Position numbers and translations under genes: made by a program
Shown: positions 52,197 to 60,150 of the stretch, one piece after another
How the letters are laid out: each line of letters opens with the position of its first letter
Numbering within the stretch: position 1 is the first letter of the stretch
DNA from: Jidongwangia harbinensis
GTDB lineage: Bacteria; Actinomycetota; Actinomycetes; Mycobacteriales; Micromonosporaceae
Assembly (NCBI RefSeq): GCF_020216025.1
Contig: NZ_JAIWNC010000025.1
Coordinates: forward strand, 111,781 to 175,780
DNA: 64,000 nt
Direction of reading: 5' to 3'
Notes under the pieces: generated by a model
Seen by the model: only the letters and a program-made list of their open reading frames with translations
Told to the model about the DNA's origin: nothing
Databases searched by the model: none

Positions 52197-52634
52197 TCAG
52201 CGGCGGGCCGGGGCCGGGGACTCTAGCAGGCGCGGCCGAACCGTGGTGGCGGTCGGCGCCGGAGCGGGCGCGTCCACCGTCGCGTCGGGGCGGGGGACCG
52301 CGGTCTCCCTGGGACCGGCCTTCTTCGGCCGGGGTGCCGTCGTCGCCTTCGGCCGGGGTGCCGTCGTCGTCCTCGGCCGGGGCGCGGCCGTCTGGCCGGG
52401 GCGGAGCGACACGGTCGCCGCCGGCTTGGCGGCCGGGGAGGTGGCCGGTGCGGGCGCCGGTGCTGCGGGGTCGGCGGGCTCCGGCGTCGCGGCCGGCCGT
52501 TCGGCGGGTGCTGCCGGCGGCTTGGCGGGCGCCGCCGACTCGTCCGCGAACGCCCGCGAGGCGGACACCCCACCGATCAAGGCGACGGTGGCCGCGGCGG
52601 CGGCGAATGCGGCGGTACGGGCGGTCAAGCGCAT
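52197..52634 (-). CDS. Secreted Pro/Ala-rich protein of low complexity
   Basis: A 145-residue exported protein. A signal peptide (MRLTARTAAFAAAAATVALIGGVSASRAFA) covers about residues 1-30, and the rest is Pro/Ala/Thr repeats (APRPRTTTAPRPKATTAPRPKK), the type found in wall-spanning proteins. No domain is recognisable. It starts with ATG 52634 (a GTG one codon earlier is possible) after AGGAG, and is preceded by an ECF-type promoter with a Crp-like dyad upstream. Confidence 0.75.
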   Translation of the reverse strand: MRLTARTAAFAAAAATVALIGGVSASRAFADESAAPAKPPAAPAERPAATPEPADPAAPAPAPATSPAAKPAATVSLRPGQTAAPRPRTTTAPRPKATTAPRPKKAGPRETAVPRPDATVDAPAPAPTATTVRPRLLESPAPARR

Positions 52635-52672
52635 CACGGAACTCCTGCGATCGGGGACGGTTGTCGCTGGAG

Positions 52673-52700
52673 TAGACGCGCGGCGCGGCGGAAGGTTGGC
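52673..52700 (-). promoter_or_regulatory. ECF-type promoter of the secreted Pro-rich protein
   Basis: On the minus strand GCCAACC (52694-52700) and CGTCTA (52673-52678) are separated so that AAC-N16-CGTC results, a very close match to the ECF sigma consensus. It ends 39 bp before the start codon. The neighbouring SigE-like factor is the likely reader. Confidence 0.65.
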
Positions 52701-52709
52701 TCCCCAGAA

Positions 52710-52723
52710 GTGACCTGGGTCAC
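52710..52723. promoter_or_regulatory. Crp-like dyad upstream of the ECF promoter
   Basis: GTGACCTGGGTCAC contains GTGA-N6-TCAC with an A on each side, the actinobacterial Crp consensus. Its centre lies about 40 bp upstream of the ECF -10 element. TGACCTGGGTCA also occurs at 61167-61178, before the RCC1 gene. Confidence 0.55.
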
Positions 52724-52736
52724 ACCTGACCGGCGG

Positions 52737-53201
52737 TCACCACGCCGGTTCCGGGTCGCGCTCCATCGGCGGGATGCGGAAGTTCGCGTACGAGTACTTG
52801 CCGACCATCGCCCCGGCGGCGTCGAAGTGGAACACGTCCATGCCGTGCCAGCGCATCCGTGTGCCGTAGCGCAGCCGGCCGAGCAGCCGCAGCCCGGCGG
52901 GCACGGATCGGCCCCGCGCGCCGGTGATGTCGATCCGGCAGGCCCAGCGGATCGCCACCCGCCGCCGGGGCTCGTCGACCAGCTGGTCGTAGACGTCGAA
53001 GCGCATCACCCCGTACCGGCCGGCGAACTGCGGCGCCAGCTCCGCCCGGATGGCCGCGCGGCCGCGGTGCACGGCGCCGTCGCCGGGGCGGTACTCGGCG
53101 TCGTCCGCGAAGAACGACATGACCCGGTCCAGGTCGTTGTCGTTGAAGGCGGCGACGAAGTCGTCGACCACGGTGGCCAGGCCGAGTTGCGGCGATGTCA
53201 T
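52737..53201 (-). CDS. SnoaL-like (NTF2-fold) protein
   Basis: A 154-residue SnoaL/NTF2-like protein. The N-terminal helices VVDDFVAAFNDNDLDRVMSFFADDAEYRP lead into the cone-shaped sheet, with HRGRAAIRAELAPQF and YDQLVDEPRRRVAIRWACRID. Members include polyketide cyclases, epoxide hydrolases and many uncharacterised proteins, so a ligand cannot be named. The ATG at 53201 has GGAGG 9 bases upstream. It is divergent from the Hsp20 gene. Confidence 0.85.
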   Translation of the reverse strand: MTSPQLGLATVVDDFVAAFNDNDLDRVMSFFADDAEYRPGDGAVHRGRAAIRAELAPQFAGRYGVMRFDVYDQLVDEPRRRVAIRWACRIDITGARGRSVPAGLRLLGRLRYGTRMRWHGMDVFHFDAAGAMVGKYSYANFRIPPMERDPEPAW

Positions 53202-53277
53202 CGAGCGGAACCTCCGGATTGCCATGGATGATGATCACCGCGAGGTTAACGGAACAGTGTCCTCTAAACAAGAGCAC

Positions 53278-53306
53278 TTGACATCGGCGCGCGCCCGTCC
53301 TATCTA
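53278..53306 (+). promoter_or_regulatory. Sigma70-type promoter of hsp20
   Basis: TTGACA (53278-53283) and TATCTA (53301-53306) are separated by exactly 17 bp, the best sigma70-like promoter in the window. It should start transcription near 53313, where the HAIR dyad lies. Confidence 0.8.
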
Positions 53307-53316
53307 TGGAAGAAAG

Positions 53317-53335
53317 TTGAGTCAAGGAGACTCAA
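53317..53335. promoter_or_regulatory. HAIR element (HspR-binding dyad)
   Basis: TTGAGT-N7-ACTCAA matches the HspR-associated inverted repeat CTTGAGT-N7-ACTCAAG in all but the outermost bases (G/C instead of C/G). It begins 10 bp after the -10 element, a position for steric repression. HspR is encoded elsewhere, normally with dnaK. Confidence 0.8.
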
Positions 53336-53380
53336 CGCCGGGCCTACCGGCGAGGCTTTGGTGAGGGAGCACCAAGGAGG

Positions 53381-53812
53381 ATGACCATGCTGATGCGTAC
53401 CGACCCCTTCCGCGACATCGACCGCGTGTTCGAACAACTCGCCGGCTCCTCCAGCCGCCCCGCGGTGATGCACGTCGACGCGGAGCGCGACGGCGACTGG
53501 ATCAACGTCTACTTCGACCTGCCGGGCGTCGACCCCGACTCGATCGACCTGACCGTGGAGCGCAACGTCCTCTCGGTGCGGGCGGAGCGCCGGCGCCAGC
53601 TCAAGGACGACGTGGAAACCGTGATCTCCGAACGTCCGATGGGCGTGTTCAGCCGGCAGCTGTTCCTCGGCGACACGCTGGACACCGACCACCTCGAGGC
53701 CACCTACGCCGACGGCGTGCTGTCGCTGCGCATCCCGGTGTCCGAACGGGCCCGGCCCCGCAAGATCAGCATCGCCTCGGGCGACGGCGGCCGCCGCCAG
53801 ATCAAGGGCTGA
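53381..53812 (+). CDS. Small heat-shock protein (Hsp20/alpha-crystallin)
   Basis: A 143-residue small heat-shock chaperone. The N-terminal DPFRDIDRVFEQL leads into the alpha-crystallin domain (about 32-125) with WINVYFDLPGVDPDSIDLTVERNVLSVRAER and the conserved end motif LEATYADGVLSLRIPV (A-x-x-x-x-G-V-L). The C-terminal IxI-like element is short (RKISIAS). It likely forms oligomers that hold unfolded proteins. A sigma70 promoter and HAIR dyad precede it, and GGAGG is 5 bases before the ATG, giving heat-inducible control by HspR. Confidence 0.95.
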   Translation: MTMLMRTDPFRDIDRVFEQLAGSSSRPAVMHVDAERDGDWINVYFDLPGVDPDSIDLTVERNVLSVRAERRRQLKDDVETVISERPMGVFSRQLFLGDTLDTDHLEATYADGVLSLRIPVSERARPRKISIASGDGGRRQIKG

Positions 53813-53825
53813 ACCCTCGCGGAAC

Positions 53826-53860
53826 CCGGTCCGGCGCCCACGCCGCGGGCGCCGGACCGG
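53826..53860 (+). terminator. Hairpin after hsp20
   Basis: Perfect 14-bp arms (53826-53839 and 53847-53860; CCGGTCCGGCGCCC on the left) enclose a 7-nt loop, 14 bp after the hsp20 stop codon. It is the strongest hairpin by arm length and loop size in the window. Confidence 0.8.
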
Positions 53861-53907
53861 ATCGCGTCCGGACCGCACCGGTACGTGACCGGTTAGCGTC
53901 GTGCGTC

Positions 53908-54411
53908 ATGAGCGCGGCCCACGTACCCCCCGCGCAGTACTACGCCGGCCTGCCGAGGAGCATCACCGGCGCGGGCGTGATCCTGCACGACGACACCGGC
54001 CGGTTCCTGCTCGTGCGGCCCGCCTACCGCGACGACACCTGGGAGATCCCGGGCGGCGGGCTGGCGGAGGGCGAGTTCCCCTGGCACGCCGCGCGCCGCG
54101 AGGCCGGCGAGGAACTCGGCCTGGACGTCCGGCCCGGCCGCCTGCTGGTCGTGGACTGGGTCCCGCCGCAAGCCGACGGCCGCCCCGCGCTGGCGAACTA
54201 CCTCTTCGACGGCGGCCGCATCACCGCGGGGCACGCCGAGCGGCACGTCCGCTTGCAGACCGGCGAGCTGCGCGAGTGGCGCCTGGCCGGTCCCGGCGAA
54301 TGGGACCGTCTGCTCATCGCGCGCCTGGTCCGCCGGCTGCACGCGGCCGGCGCCGCACTGCGCACCGGTGCCACCGCGTATCTGCATGACGGCCGGGATC
54401 CCGGCCGGTGA
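53908..54411 (+). CDS. Nudix hydrolase
   Basis: A 167-residue Nudix protein that hydrolyses a nucleoside diphosphate linked to another moiety. The Nudix box GX5EX7REUXEEXGU is complete in GGLAEGEFPWHAARREAGEEL-G-L (about 50-72). The substrate-recognition N terminus (ITGAGVILHDDTGRFLLVRPAY) is of the mutT/ADP-ribose type, and the C-terminal region is helical. The ATG at 53908 is the only plausible start. It stands alone between the Hsp20 terminator and an ECF sigma gene. Confidence 0.92.
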   Translation: MSAAHVPPAQYYAGLPRSITGAGVILHDDTGRFLLVRPAYRDDTWEIPGGGLAEGEFPWHAARREAGEELGLDVRPGRLLVVDWVPPQADGRPALANYLFDGGRITAGHAERHVRLQTGELREWRLAGPGEWDRLLIARLVRRLHAAGAALRTGATAYLHDGRDPGR

Positions 54412-54437
54412 CCGGCCGGTGCCCGAGCCCGGTACCG

Positions 54438-54484
54438 GGTGACCCGGAGTCACCTGCAACCGGGCGGGCCGGCTCCCCGTGTCT
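54438..54484 (+). promoter_or_regulatory. Dyad and ECF-type promoter candidate before the second ECF sigma gene
   Basis: GGTGAC-CCGGA-GTCACC (54438-54454) is a 6+6 bp inverted repeat. Immediately after it, AAC (54458-54460) and CGTG (54478-54481) are separated by 17 bp, close to an ECF promoter; transcription would begin about 3 bp from the ATG at 54491, so the message would be nearly leaderless. An autoregulated promoter is the simplest reading. Confidence 0.45.
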
Positions 54485-54490
54485 ACCGGT

Positions 54491-55015
54491 ATGACCGAGA
54501 CACGAGCCGGGCAGTTCGACGCGTTCTACCGGGACACGTCCCGGCGCCTGCTCCGCTACGCGTACGGCCTGACCGGCGATGCGTCCGAGGCACCGGATCT
54601 GGTGCAGGAGGCGTACGCCCGGGCCTGGCAGCGCTGGCGGCGGCTGGCCGGATACCAGGACCCGGAGGCGTGGCTGCGGCTCGTGGTGAACCGGCTGGCC
54701 ACCGACCGCTGGCGCCGCCTCAGGGTGCAGCGCCACCGGACCGCCGCGGACCGCCCGGCCGAGCCGTCGGCGGAACCGTCCGAGAACACCGTGCTGCTGG
54801 TGTCCGCGATGCGCGCGTTGCCGGTCACCCAACGCCGGGCGCTGGCCCTGCATTACCTGCTGGACCGGTCGGTCGCGGAGATCGCCGCGGAGACCGGCGT
54901 CAGCAGCGGGACGGTCAAGTCGTGGCTGTCCCGCGGCCGCGCCGCGCTGGCCGAATCGCTCGGTGACCCCGTCTCCCCCGCCCCGCTCGCGGAAGGTGCC
55001 CCGCATGCCCACTGA
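54491..55015 (+). CDS. ECF sigma factor, SigE family
   Basis: A 174-residue sigma factor. Region 2 is seen in DAFYRDTSRRLLRYAYGLTGDASEAPDLVQEAYARAWQRW (D-L-V-Q-E-A-Y-x-R-A-W), typical of the actinobacterial SigE-like group with a GDxxxAxDLVQE pattern, and region 4 in TQRRALALHYLLDRSVAEIAAETGVSSGTVKSWLSRGRAAL. The ATG at 54491 is chosen, with a GTG at 54479 as alternative. It overlaps the next gene by 11 bases, so the membrane-anchored propeller protein is probably its regulator or target. Confidence 0.93.
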   Translation: MTETRAGQFDAFYRDTSRRLLRYAYGLTGDASEAPDLVQEAYARAWQRWRRLAGYQDPEAWLRLVVNRLATDRWRRLRVQRHRTAADRPAEPSAEPSENTVLLVSAMRALPVTQRRALALHYLLDRSVAEIAAETGVSSGTVKSWLSRGRAALAESLGDPVSPAPLAEGAPHAH

Positions 55016-56483
55016 CCTCGACGAGTTGTTCGGGACGCTGCGCCGCACGGCGGACGCGGTGCCGCTCGGCACGGCCGCGGACGCGCGCCGGCGGGGCGAC
55101 CGCCGGACCGGGACCCGTGCGGCCACCGCCGCCGCGGCCACCGTCCTCCTGATCGGCGCCGGGGTGGGCGTGACGACCCGGCACGAGCAGCCGGACACCC
55201 GGCGGGCGCCGGTGGCTACCGCCCCCGCGGCGCCGCTGGCCGCGGTCGGCGAGCCGGTCGGGTTCGGCGGCACACCGGACCGGTCCGAGGTCAGCGTGAC
55301 GCCGGACCGCGCGTTCACCGGATGGCGGACGGCCGACGGCACGGTCCGGGTGCGGGGCATCGACCTGACCACCGGACGCCCCGCCTGGCCGGCCCGCACG
55401 CTCGGCACGTTCGACGACTTCGAGGGCGTCGACGCGCACCGGGCCGGGGTCCTGGTCACCGTCACACCGGACCGGAACGCCGCGCAGCGGCAACGGATCC
55501 ACGTCCTGGACCCGGAGACCGGCACCACCCGGTGGCAGCTGTCGCTGGACACCGCCGAGCAGGAGCTGACCCGGTACGCCGACCGGCTGGTGATCACCTC
55601 GCGCCGGACCGGCGCCACCCGGGCCCGGGACTGGGTCACCGGCCGGGCCCTGTGGGACGCACCGGGCGCCGGCGAGGCGGTGACCCTGGTGCTCGGCGAG
55701 GCCGTGGCCGGCGTTCCGGTGCGGTCCGGCGGCCCGTCCGCCGACGAGTACACCGGCGACCGGCTGGTGCAGGTGACGGCGGGCGGCAAGGTGCTGGCCC
55801 GCGACGTCCGGACCGGGCTGCGGGTACGGACCGTGGTGGGCGGCGGGGTCACGCCGGAGGACACCCTGCTGGCGTACCAGAACCGGCTCTTCCACGCGGA
55901 CCGCACCGACGCGGTGGGCGAACCGTACCGGGTCCGGGTGACCGGCCTGGACGGCGGCGCCGGCATGGTCTACCGCGGCCCGTCCGGCCGGTCCTTCACC
56001 TCGCTCGCCGCCTGCGGTCCGGACCGGATCTGCGTCATCGACAACGCCCGGGGATCCTTCCGCTTCTCCGAGATCGCCGCGATCGACACCCGGACCGGGC
56101 TGGAGGTGTGGCGCACCGCCGCACCGCCCGGATCGTCCTCGATGGACTTCCGGAACGACCGGCTCCTGGTGACCGGCGACGGCGACGGCAGCGCGGGTGA
56201 CCACTCCGCGCTCTACGACCCGGCTGGCCGGCAGTTGCTCCGCCCGGCCGACCGGCACGCGCTGCTGTTCTGGGCCGGCGCGGACACGCTGATCTACCTG
56301 CCCGGGCTGCAGGGGCACATGGACCAGCGGCAGATCCCGCCGAACGTGGCCACCCTCGCGGCGGCGGACGGATCGGTACGGGTGCGCGGCTTCGCGGAGC
56401 CGACCTGGCAGTGCGCCTACACCGCCGGCCGGTTGGCCTGCGCCGGCCCGGAACGGCTCCAGATCTGGGATCTCTCCGGTTAG
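55005..56483 (+). CDS. Membrane-anchored PQQ-like beta-propeller protein (possible anti-sigma)
   Basis: A 492-residue protein. Residues 1-45 are cytoplasmic (DLDELFGTLRRTADAVPLGTAADARRRG), residues about 46-65 form one membrane helix (AATAAAATVLLIGAGVGV), and the rest is an extracytoplasmic PQQ-like propeller with repeated V-x-x-L-D-x-x-T-G-x-x-x-W blades (IHVLDPETGTTRWQLSLD; GIDLTTGRPAWP; AIDTRTGLEVWRT). The gene overlaps the ECF sigma stop by 11 bases, the arrangement of sigma/anti-sigma pairs. The short N terminus lacks the zinc motif, so the anti-sigma role is an inference. GGAAGG precedes the ATG at 55005. Confidence 0.8.
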   Translation: MPTDLDELFGTLRRTADAVPLGTAADARRRGDRRTGTRAATAAAATVLLIGAGVGVTTRHEQPDTRRAPVATAPAAPLAAVGEPVGFGGTPDRSEVSVTPDRAFTGWRTADGTVRVRGIDLTTGRPAWPARTLGTFDDFEGVDAHRAGVLVTVTPDRNAAQRQRIHVLDPETGTTRWQLSLDTAEQELTRYADRLVITSRRTGATRARDWVTGRALWDAPGAGEAVTLVLGEAVAGVPVRSGGPSADEYTGDRLVQVTAGGKVLARDVRTGLRVRTVVGGGVTPEDTLLAYQNRLFHADRTDAVGEPYRVRVTGLDGGAGMVYRGPSGRSFTSLAACGPDRICVIDNARGSFRFSEIAAIDTRTGLEVWRTAAPPGSSSMDFRNDRLLVTGDGDGSAGDHSALYDPAGRQLLRPADRHALLFWAGADTLIYLPGLQGHMDQRQIPPNVATLAAADGSVRVRGFAEPTWQCAYTAGRLACAGPERLQIWDLSG

Positions 56484-56547
56484 GCGGCGCCTGCGGACCG
56501 GTCGGGGCGGCCCGGTTTCTGTCGTACCCGGGTGGCAGGCTCGTCGT

Positions 56548-57054
56548 ATGCCACCAGCACGCGGAAACGATGTGGCGCTGCGGCCGATCCTGGACGCAGA
56601 CCTCGACGTCCTGTTCGACCAGATGCGCGAGCCCGAGTCGGTCCGGATGGCCGCCTTCACCGCCGCCGACCCGGACGACCGGGCCGCCTTCGACGCCCAC
56701 ATGGCGAGGGTCCGGGCCCGGCCGGACGTCACCATGCGCGCGATAACCGCCGGTGGGCGCCTCGTCGGCAGCATCGCGAGCTTCCGCGTCGGCGGGGACA
56801 CCGAGGTCACCTACTGGATCGACCGGGCCTGCTGGGGACAGGGCATCGCCGGCCGGGCGCTCGCCCTGCTGCTCGGCACGGTGCGCACCCGGCCCCTGCT
56901 CGCGCGGGCGGCCAGTGACAACGTGGGATCGATCAGGGTGCTGACGAGGGCTGGGTTCGTGGTCGTCGGCACCGAGCTCTCGTATGCGAACGCCCGGGAC
57001 GCCGAGATCGTGGAGACGATCCTGCGCCTGGACGGTCCCTCGCCCACGGCGTGA
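56548..57054 (+). CDS. GNAT-family N-acetyltransferase
   Basis: A 168-residue acetyltransferase of the RimJ/RimL-like GNAT group. The N-terminal ALRPILDADLDVLFDQMREPES, acetyl-CoA-binding WIDRACWGQGIAGRALALLLGT (the Q/R-x-x-G-x-G/A loop in GQGIAGRA) and the late SDNVGSIRVLTRAGFVVVGTELSY are all typical. The acceptor is unknown. There is no membrane segment. It stands alone, convergent with an SRPBCC gene 31 bp away. Confidence 0.93.
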   Translation: MPPARGNDVALRPILDADLDVLFDQMREPESVRMAAFTAADPDDRAAFDAHMARVRARPDVTMRAITAGGRLVGSIASFRVGGDTEVTYWIDRACWGQGIAGRALALLLGTVRTRPLLARAASDNVGSIRVLTRAGFVVVGTELSYANARDAEIVETILRLDGPSPTA

Positions 57055-57085
57055 CCGGCCCGTTCTCCAGCGTGACCGGCCGGGT

Positions 57086-57541
57086 CTACGGGGTGACCAG
57101 CCGGGCGAGGTTGGCCAGTGCCTCGGCGGTGCCGGCCTCGTTGTCCGCCGCCGCAATGGCGTCCGGCACGCCCTCGTGCAGGATGGTGACGACGGTGCCG
57201 CCGGCCGTGTCGGCGAGCGTGGTGGTCACCGTCATCGTGCCGCGCAGCGCCGGGTCCGCGGTCTCGAACTCCATCTCCTCGACCACCCGCTCGTCCGGGA
57301 CGAGCCGGAGGAAACGGCCGTGGTAGGTGTCGGTGGACTCCGCCGACTTGCCGACACCGTCCGGCGCGGTATAGATGAGCGAGACCCGGAACGAACCCCC
57401 CTCGCGCGCCTCGAACTCGTGCACCCGGCTGGTCATGCCGGTGGGCACGCGCCACTTCGCGATCGCGTCTGGATCGAGCAGCGCCCGGTAGATCGCGCTG
57501 CGTGCGGCGGGGATGGTCCGCGAGGCCCGGGTGGAGTACAC
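57086..57541 (-). CDS. SRPBCC (AHSA1-like) protein
   Basis: A 151-residue protein of the START/SRPBCC superfamily, AHSA1-like. Landmarks are YSTRASRTIPAARSAIYRALLDPDAIAKWRVPTGM at the N terminus (including the buried D-P-x-x-I-x-x-W), VHEFEAREGGSFRVSL and TLADTAGGTVVTILHEGVPD before the C-terminal helix. Such proteins bind lipophilic ligands or act as cyclase-like enzymes. The GTG at 57541 lies 2 bp after the stop of the lipoprotein gene, so both are in one operon. Confidence 0.87.
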   Translation of the reverse strand: MYSTRASRTIPAARSAIYRALLDPDAIAKWRVPTGMTSRVHEFEAREGGSFRVSLIYTAPDGVGKSAESTDTYHGRFLRLVPDERVVEEMEFETADPALRGTMTVTTTLADTAGGTVVTILHEGVPDAIAAADNEAGTAEALANLARLVTP

Positions 57542-57543
57542 GA

Positions 57544-58302
57544 CTACCTGGCCAGTTCCACGAAATCGATCACGTCGGCCTCCGCGGGGGCGGTGAGTTC
57601 CGGGATGGCCGCACCGAAATCGGAGAAGTCGACCCGGCCGTCGCCGGCCGTCGGCGCCTCGATCCGCAGCGGGTACGGTTCGCCGACCGTCGCGATGTAC
57701 AGCGTGCCGCCGTCCGTCCCGTCGTCGACCAGGCCGACCGCGGGGACACCGTCGATCTTCTTCGTCGGGCCCTTGGTGACCGTGCCCGAGTTGTCCAGGA
57801 CCTCCCCGACGCTGGCGACGCTGAACAGTCCGGCGAGGTTCTTGTCGTCGGCGGGGACCTTGACCCACCGGTCCCCCACCAGCTTGGCGATGTCCTTCGC
57901 CTTCTTCGGGTCGCCCATCAGGGCCCAGAACTGCTCGTTCGGCTTCATGTACTGCTGCCCGCCGACGGCCAGCAGCTGCACCTTCGCCGGGCCCATCGCC
58001 ATCGCACCGCTGAGGTCCCTGCCCCTGGCCGTGACGTCGAGCGTGGCCCGCTGACCGTCGTTGTTCATGGTGCCGTTGATCCGGTAGGACGGCGCGCCGC
58101 CCAGGGCGGTCCTGGCGCGCGCCAGGATCTGGTCGGCGGTCAGGGCCGCGACGCCGTTGTCGGCCGCCGAGGGTGTCGCGGACGCCGCGGCCGGGACGGC
58201 TGGGTCCCCGTCGGCGTCGGCGCTGTTCTGGCAGCCGGTCAGCAGCACCGCGGCCGCCGCCGCGAGCGCGACCGTGGCAACCCTGTTCGTCCTGGTCCTC
58301 AT
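57544..58302 (-). CDS. LppX/LprAFG-like lipoprotein
   Basis: A 252-residue lipoprotein. The signal peptide ends in the lipobox LLTGC at about residues 20-24, so Cys24 is lipidated. The mature protein has a half-barrel pattern seen in mycobacterial LppX and LprG-type lipid carriers, with YRINGTMNNDGQRATLDVTARG, GGQQYMKPNEQFW and GVPAVGLVDDGTDGGTLYIAT as landmarks. It probably binds or carries a lipid outside the membrane. GGAGG lies just before the ATG at 58302. It is followed by the SRPBCC gene. Confidence 0.9.
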   Translation of the reverse strand: MRTRTNRVATVALAAAAAVLLTGCQNSADADGDPAVPAAASATPSAADNGVAALTADQILARARTALGGAPSYRINGTMNNDGQRATLDVTARGRDLSGAMAMGPAKVQLLAVGGQQYMKPNEQFWALMGDPKKAKDIAKLVGDRWVKVPADDKNLAGLFSVASVGEVLDNSGTVTKGPTKKIDGVPAVGLVDDGTDGGTLYIATVGEPYPLRIEAPTAGDGRVDFSDFGAAIPELTAPAEADVIDFVELAR

Positions 58303-58378
58303 CAGATCCTCCGCGTCCCCCGTGAGCCGGCGACGGAGGGTATCGCAGGTCCGTCGAGGCCGCCCACCCGGCGGTTGC

Positions 58379-59998
58379 TCAGACCCGGAACGTGGCGACG
58401 AGTTCGGTGAGTTCGTCGGCCATCCCGGCGAGATCGCGGGCGGCCTGCTGGGTGTCGTTCGCGCCGGCGCTCGTGGAACTCGCGTCCGACGCCACGCCGG
58501 AGATGTTCTCGGCGATCTGGCGCGTCCCGCCGGCCACCTCGGCGACGCTGCGGCCGATCTCCGCGGTGGTCGCCGCCTGTTCCTCCACCGCCGTGGCGAT
58601 CGTGGACTGGATCTCCGAGATCTGGCCCACCACCTCGGAGATCTCACCGATCGCCCCGGTGGCGTTGCCGGTGGTCAGCTGGATCGCCTTGATCTTGGTG
58701 GTGATGTCCTCGGTGGCCTGAGCGGTCTCCAGGGCGAGATCCTTGACCTCGCCGGCCACCACGGCGAACCCCTTGCCGGCGTCGCCGGCCCGGGCGGCCT
58801 CGATGGTCGCGTTGAGCGCGAGCAGATTGGTCTGCTCGGCGATCGAGGTGATCGTCTTGACGATCGCCCCGATCTCCTCGCTGGCCTGGGCGAGTCTGCT
58901 GACCGCGTCCGAGGTGCTGCTCGCCGTGGTCACCCCCTTGTCCGCGATGATGGCGGCGGTTCCGGCGTTCCGGGCGATCTCGCCGATCGAGGCGTCCATC
59001 TGCTCGGCGGCGGTCGCGATGCCGGCCACGTTGGCCGACACCTGCTCCGCCGCGGACGAGACCAGCAGCGCCTGCGAACTGGTGCCGTCGGCGGTGCCGC
59101 CCATCCGCAACGACAACGCGGACAGTTCCCGGGACGCCCCGGTGAGCCCCTCGGTGCGGGCCGACACCAGACCCAGTGCACCCCGCACCTCGCGCACCGC
59201 GGCGTTGAACGCCTCGGACATCTCGGCGAGTTCGTCCCGGCCGCGGACCTCCAGCATCGCCGTCAGGTCCCGGTCGGCCAGCCGTCGCAGCGCGTGCACC
59301 ACCTGCCGGGCGGGCACCGTCACGCTCCGGGTCAGCAACAACGCCAGCACGATCGCGAGCAGCAGGGCCAGCCCGCAACCGGCCGCCATCAGGATCTGGC
59401 CCCGGGTCGCGGACCGGTCCGCCTGGGCCACCGCGTCGTCGCTGCCGCTGGTGGTCGAGTCCGCGAGCTTGGTGGTCAGCGCACTGATCTGCTGTACGCC
59501 GTCGATGTAGGTCTTGTTCAGGATGCCGATGGCCTTGTCCGCGCCCGCCTTGGTGTCCTCGCGCAGGAACCCGGCCATCTCCTCCTCGGCCGCGTCCACC
59601 GCGGTGAACTGCTGCTTGAGCTGGTCGAACGTCTCCCGGTCGGTCCTGCTCAGGTGACTCAGGTCCATGTCGGCGAGCACCGCCACGGCGGCCTTCTTCG
59701 CCTTCACCGCGTCGTCGCGGTTGCTGCCCGGCCCCACCACCTGGGCCGGCGTACCGGCTCCGGCCTGCAGGTTGGAGAAGTACGCGATGACCCAGCTGTT
59801 CATGTCGGCGTTCAGGAACTTGAGTTCCATCGTCTGCCGGCTCAGGACCTGGACGGCCGCCGCCTTGCCCGCCGCGCGTTGCTGCTGGCGCTGTCCGGCC
59901 ACCCCGAACGCCGTCACCACCACGAGCAGCCCACAGACCAGTCCGAAGGCTCCGAACAGGCGTACGCGCAGGCGGGTGGCACGCAGGAGACCAGTCAT
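58379..59998 (-). CDS. Methyl-accepting chemotaxis protein
   Basis: A 539-residue chemoreceptor. The N-terminal helix (about residues 10-30, LFGAFGLVCGLLVVVTAFGV) and a second helix (about 195-215, ILMAAGCGLALLLAIVLALLL) enclose an extracytoplasmic four-helix-bundle sensor. A HAMP domain follows, then the signalling coiled coil with the hairpin tip IAEQTNLLALNATIEAARAGDAGKGFAVVAGEVKDLA, where CheA and CheW bind. Few non-motile actinomycetes keep these; Actinoplanes-type bacteria have motile spores. No other che genes are nearby. The start may be ATG 59998 or ATG 60013, neither with a strong ribosome-binding site. Confidence 0.93.
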   Translation of the reverse strand: MTGLLRATRLRVRLFGAFGLVCGLLVVVTAFGVAGQRQQQRAAGKAAAVQVLSRQTMELKFLNADMNSWVIAYFSNLQAGAGTPAQVVGPGSNRDDAVKAKKAAVAVLADMDLSHLSRTDRETFDQLKQQFTAVDAAEEEMAGFLREDTKAGADKAIGILNKTYIDGVQQISALTTKLADSTTSGSDDAVAQADRSATRGQILMAAGCGLALLLAIVLALLLTRSVTVPARQVVHALRRLADRDLTAMLEVRGRDELAEMSEAFNAAVREVRGALGLVSARTEGLTGASRELSALSLRMGGTADGTSSQALLVSSAAEQVSANVAGIATAAEQMDASIGEIARNAGTAAIIADKGVTTASSTSDAVSRLAQASEEIGAIVKTITSIAEQTNLLALNATIEAARAGDAGKGFAVVAGEVKDLALETAQATEDITTKIKAIQLTTGNATGAIGEISEVVGQISEIQSTIATAVEEQAATTAEIGRSVAEVAGGTRQIAENISGVASDASSTSAGANDTQQAARDLAGMADELTELVATFRV

Positions 59999-60150
59999 TG
60001 ATACGGCACACATCCCATCGAACGGCTCGGGACTCAGCCTAGGTCGGCGGATGCCGCGCACGCTCGGGAATCGACGAGCGGGCATCAGGACATAGAGTTA
60101 CGCCGATCCGTGGCCGAATCGGATCAGCGCCGCGAGCACCCCGGGAGCCG

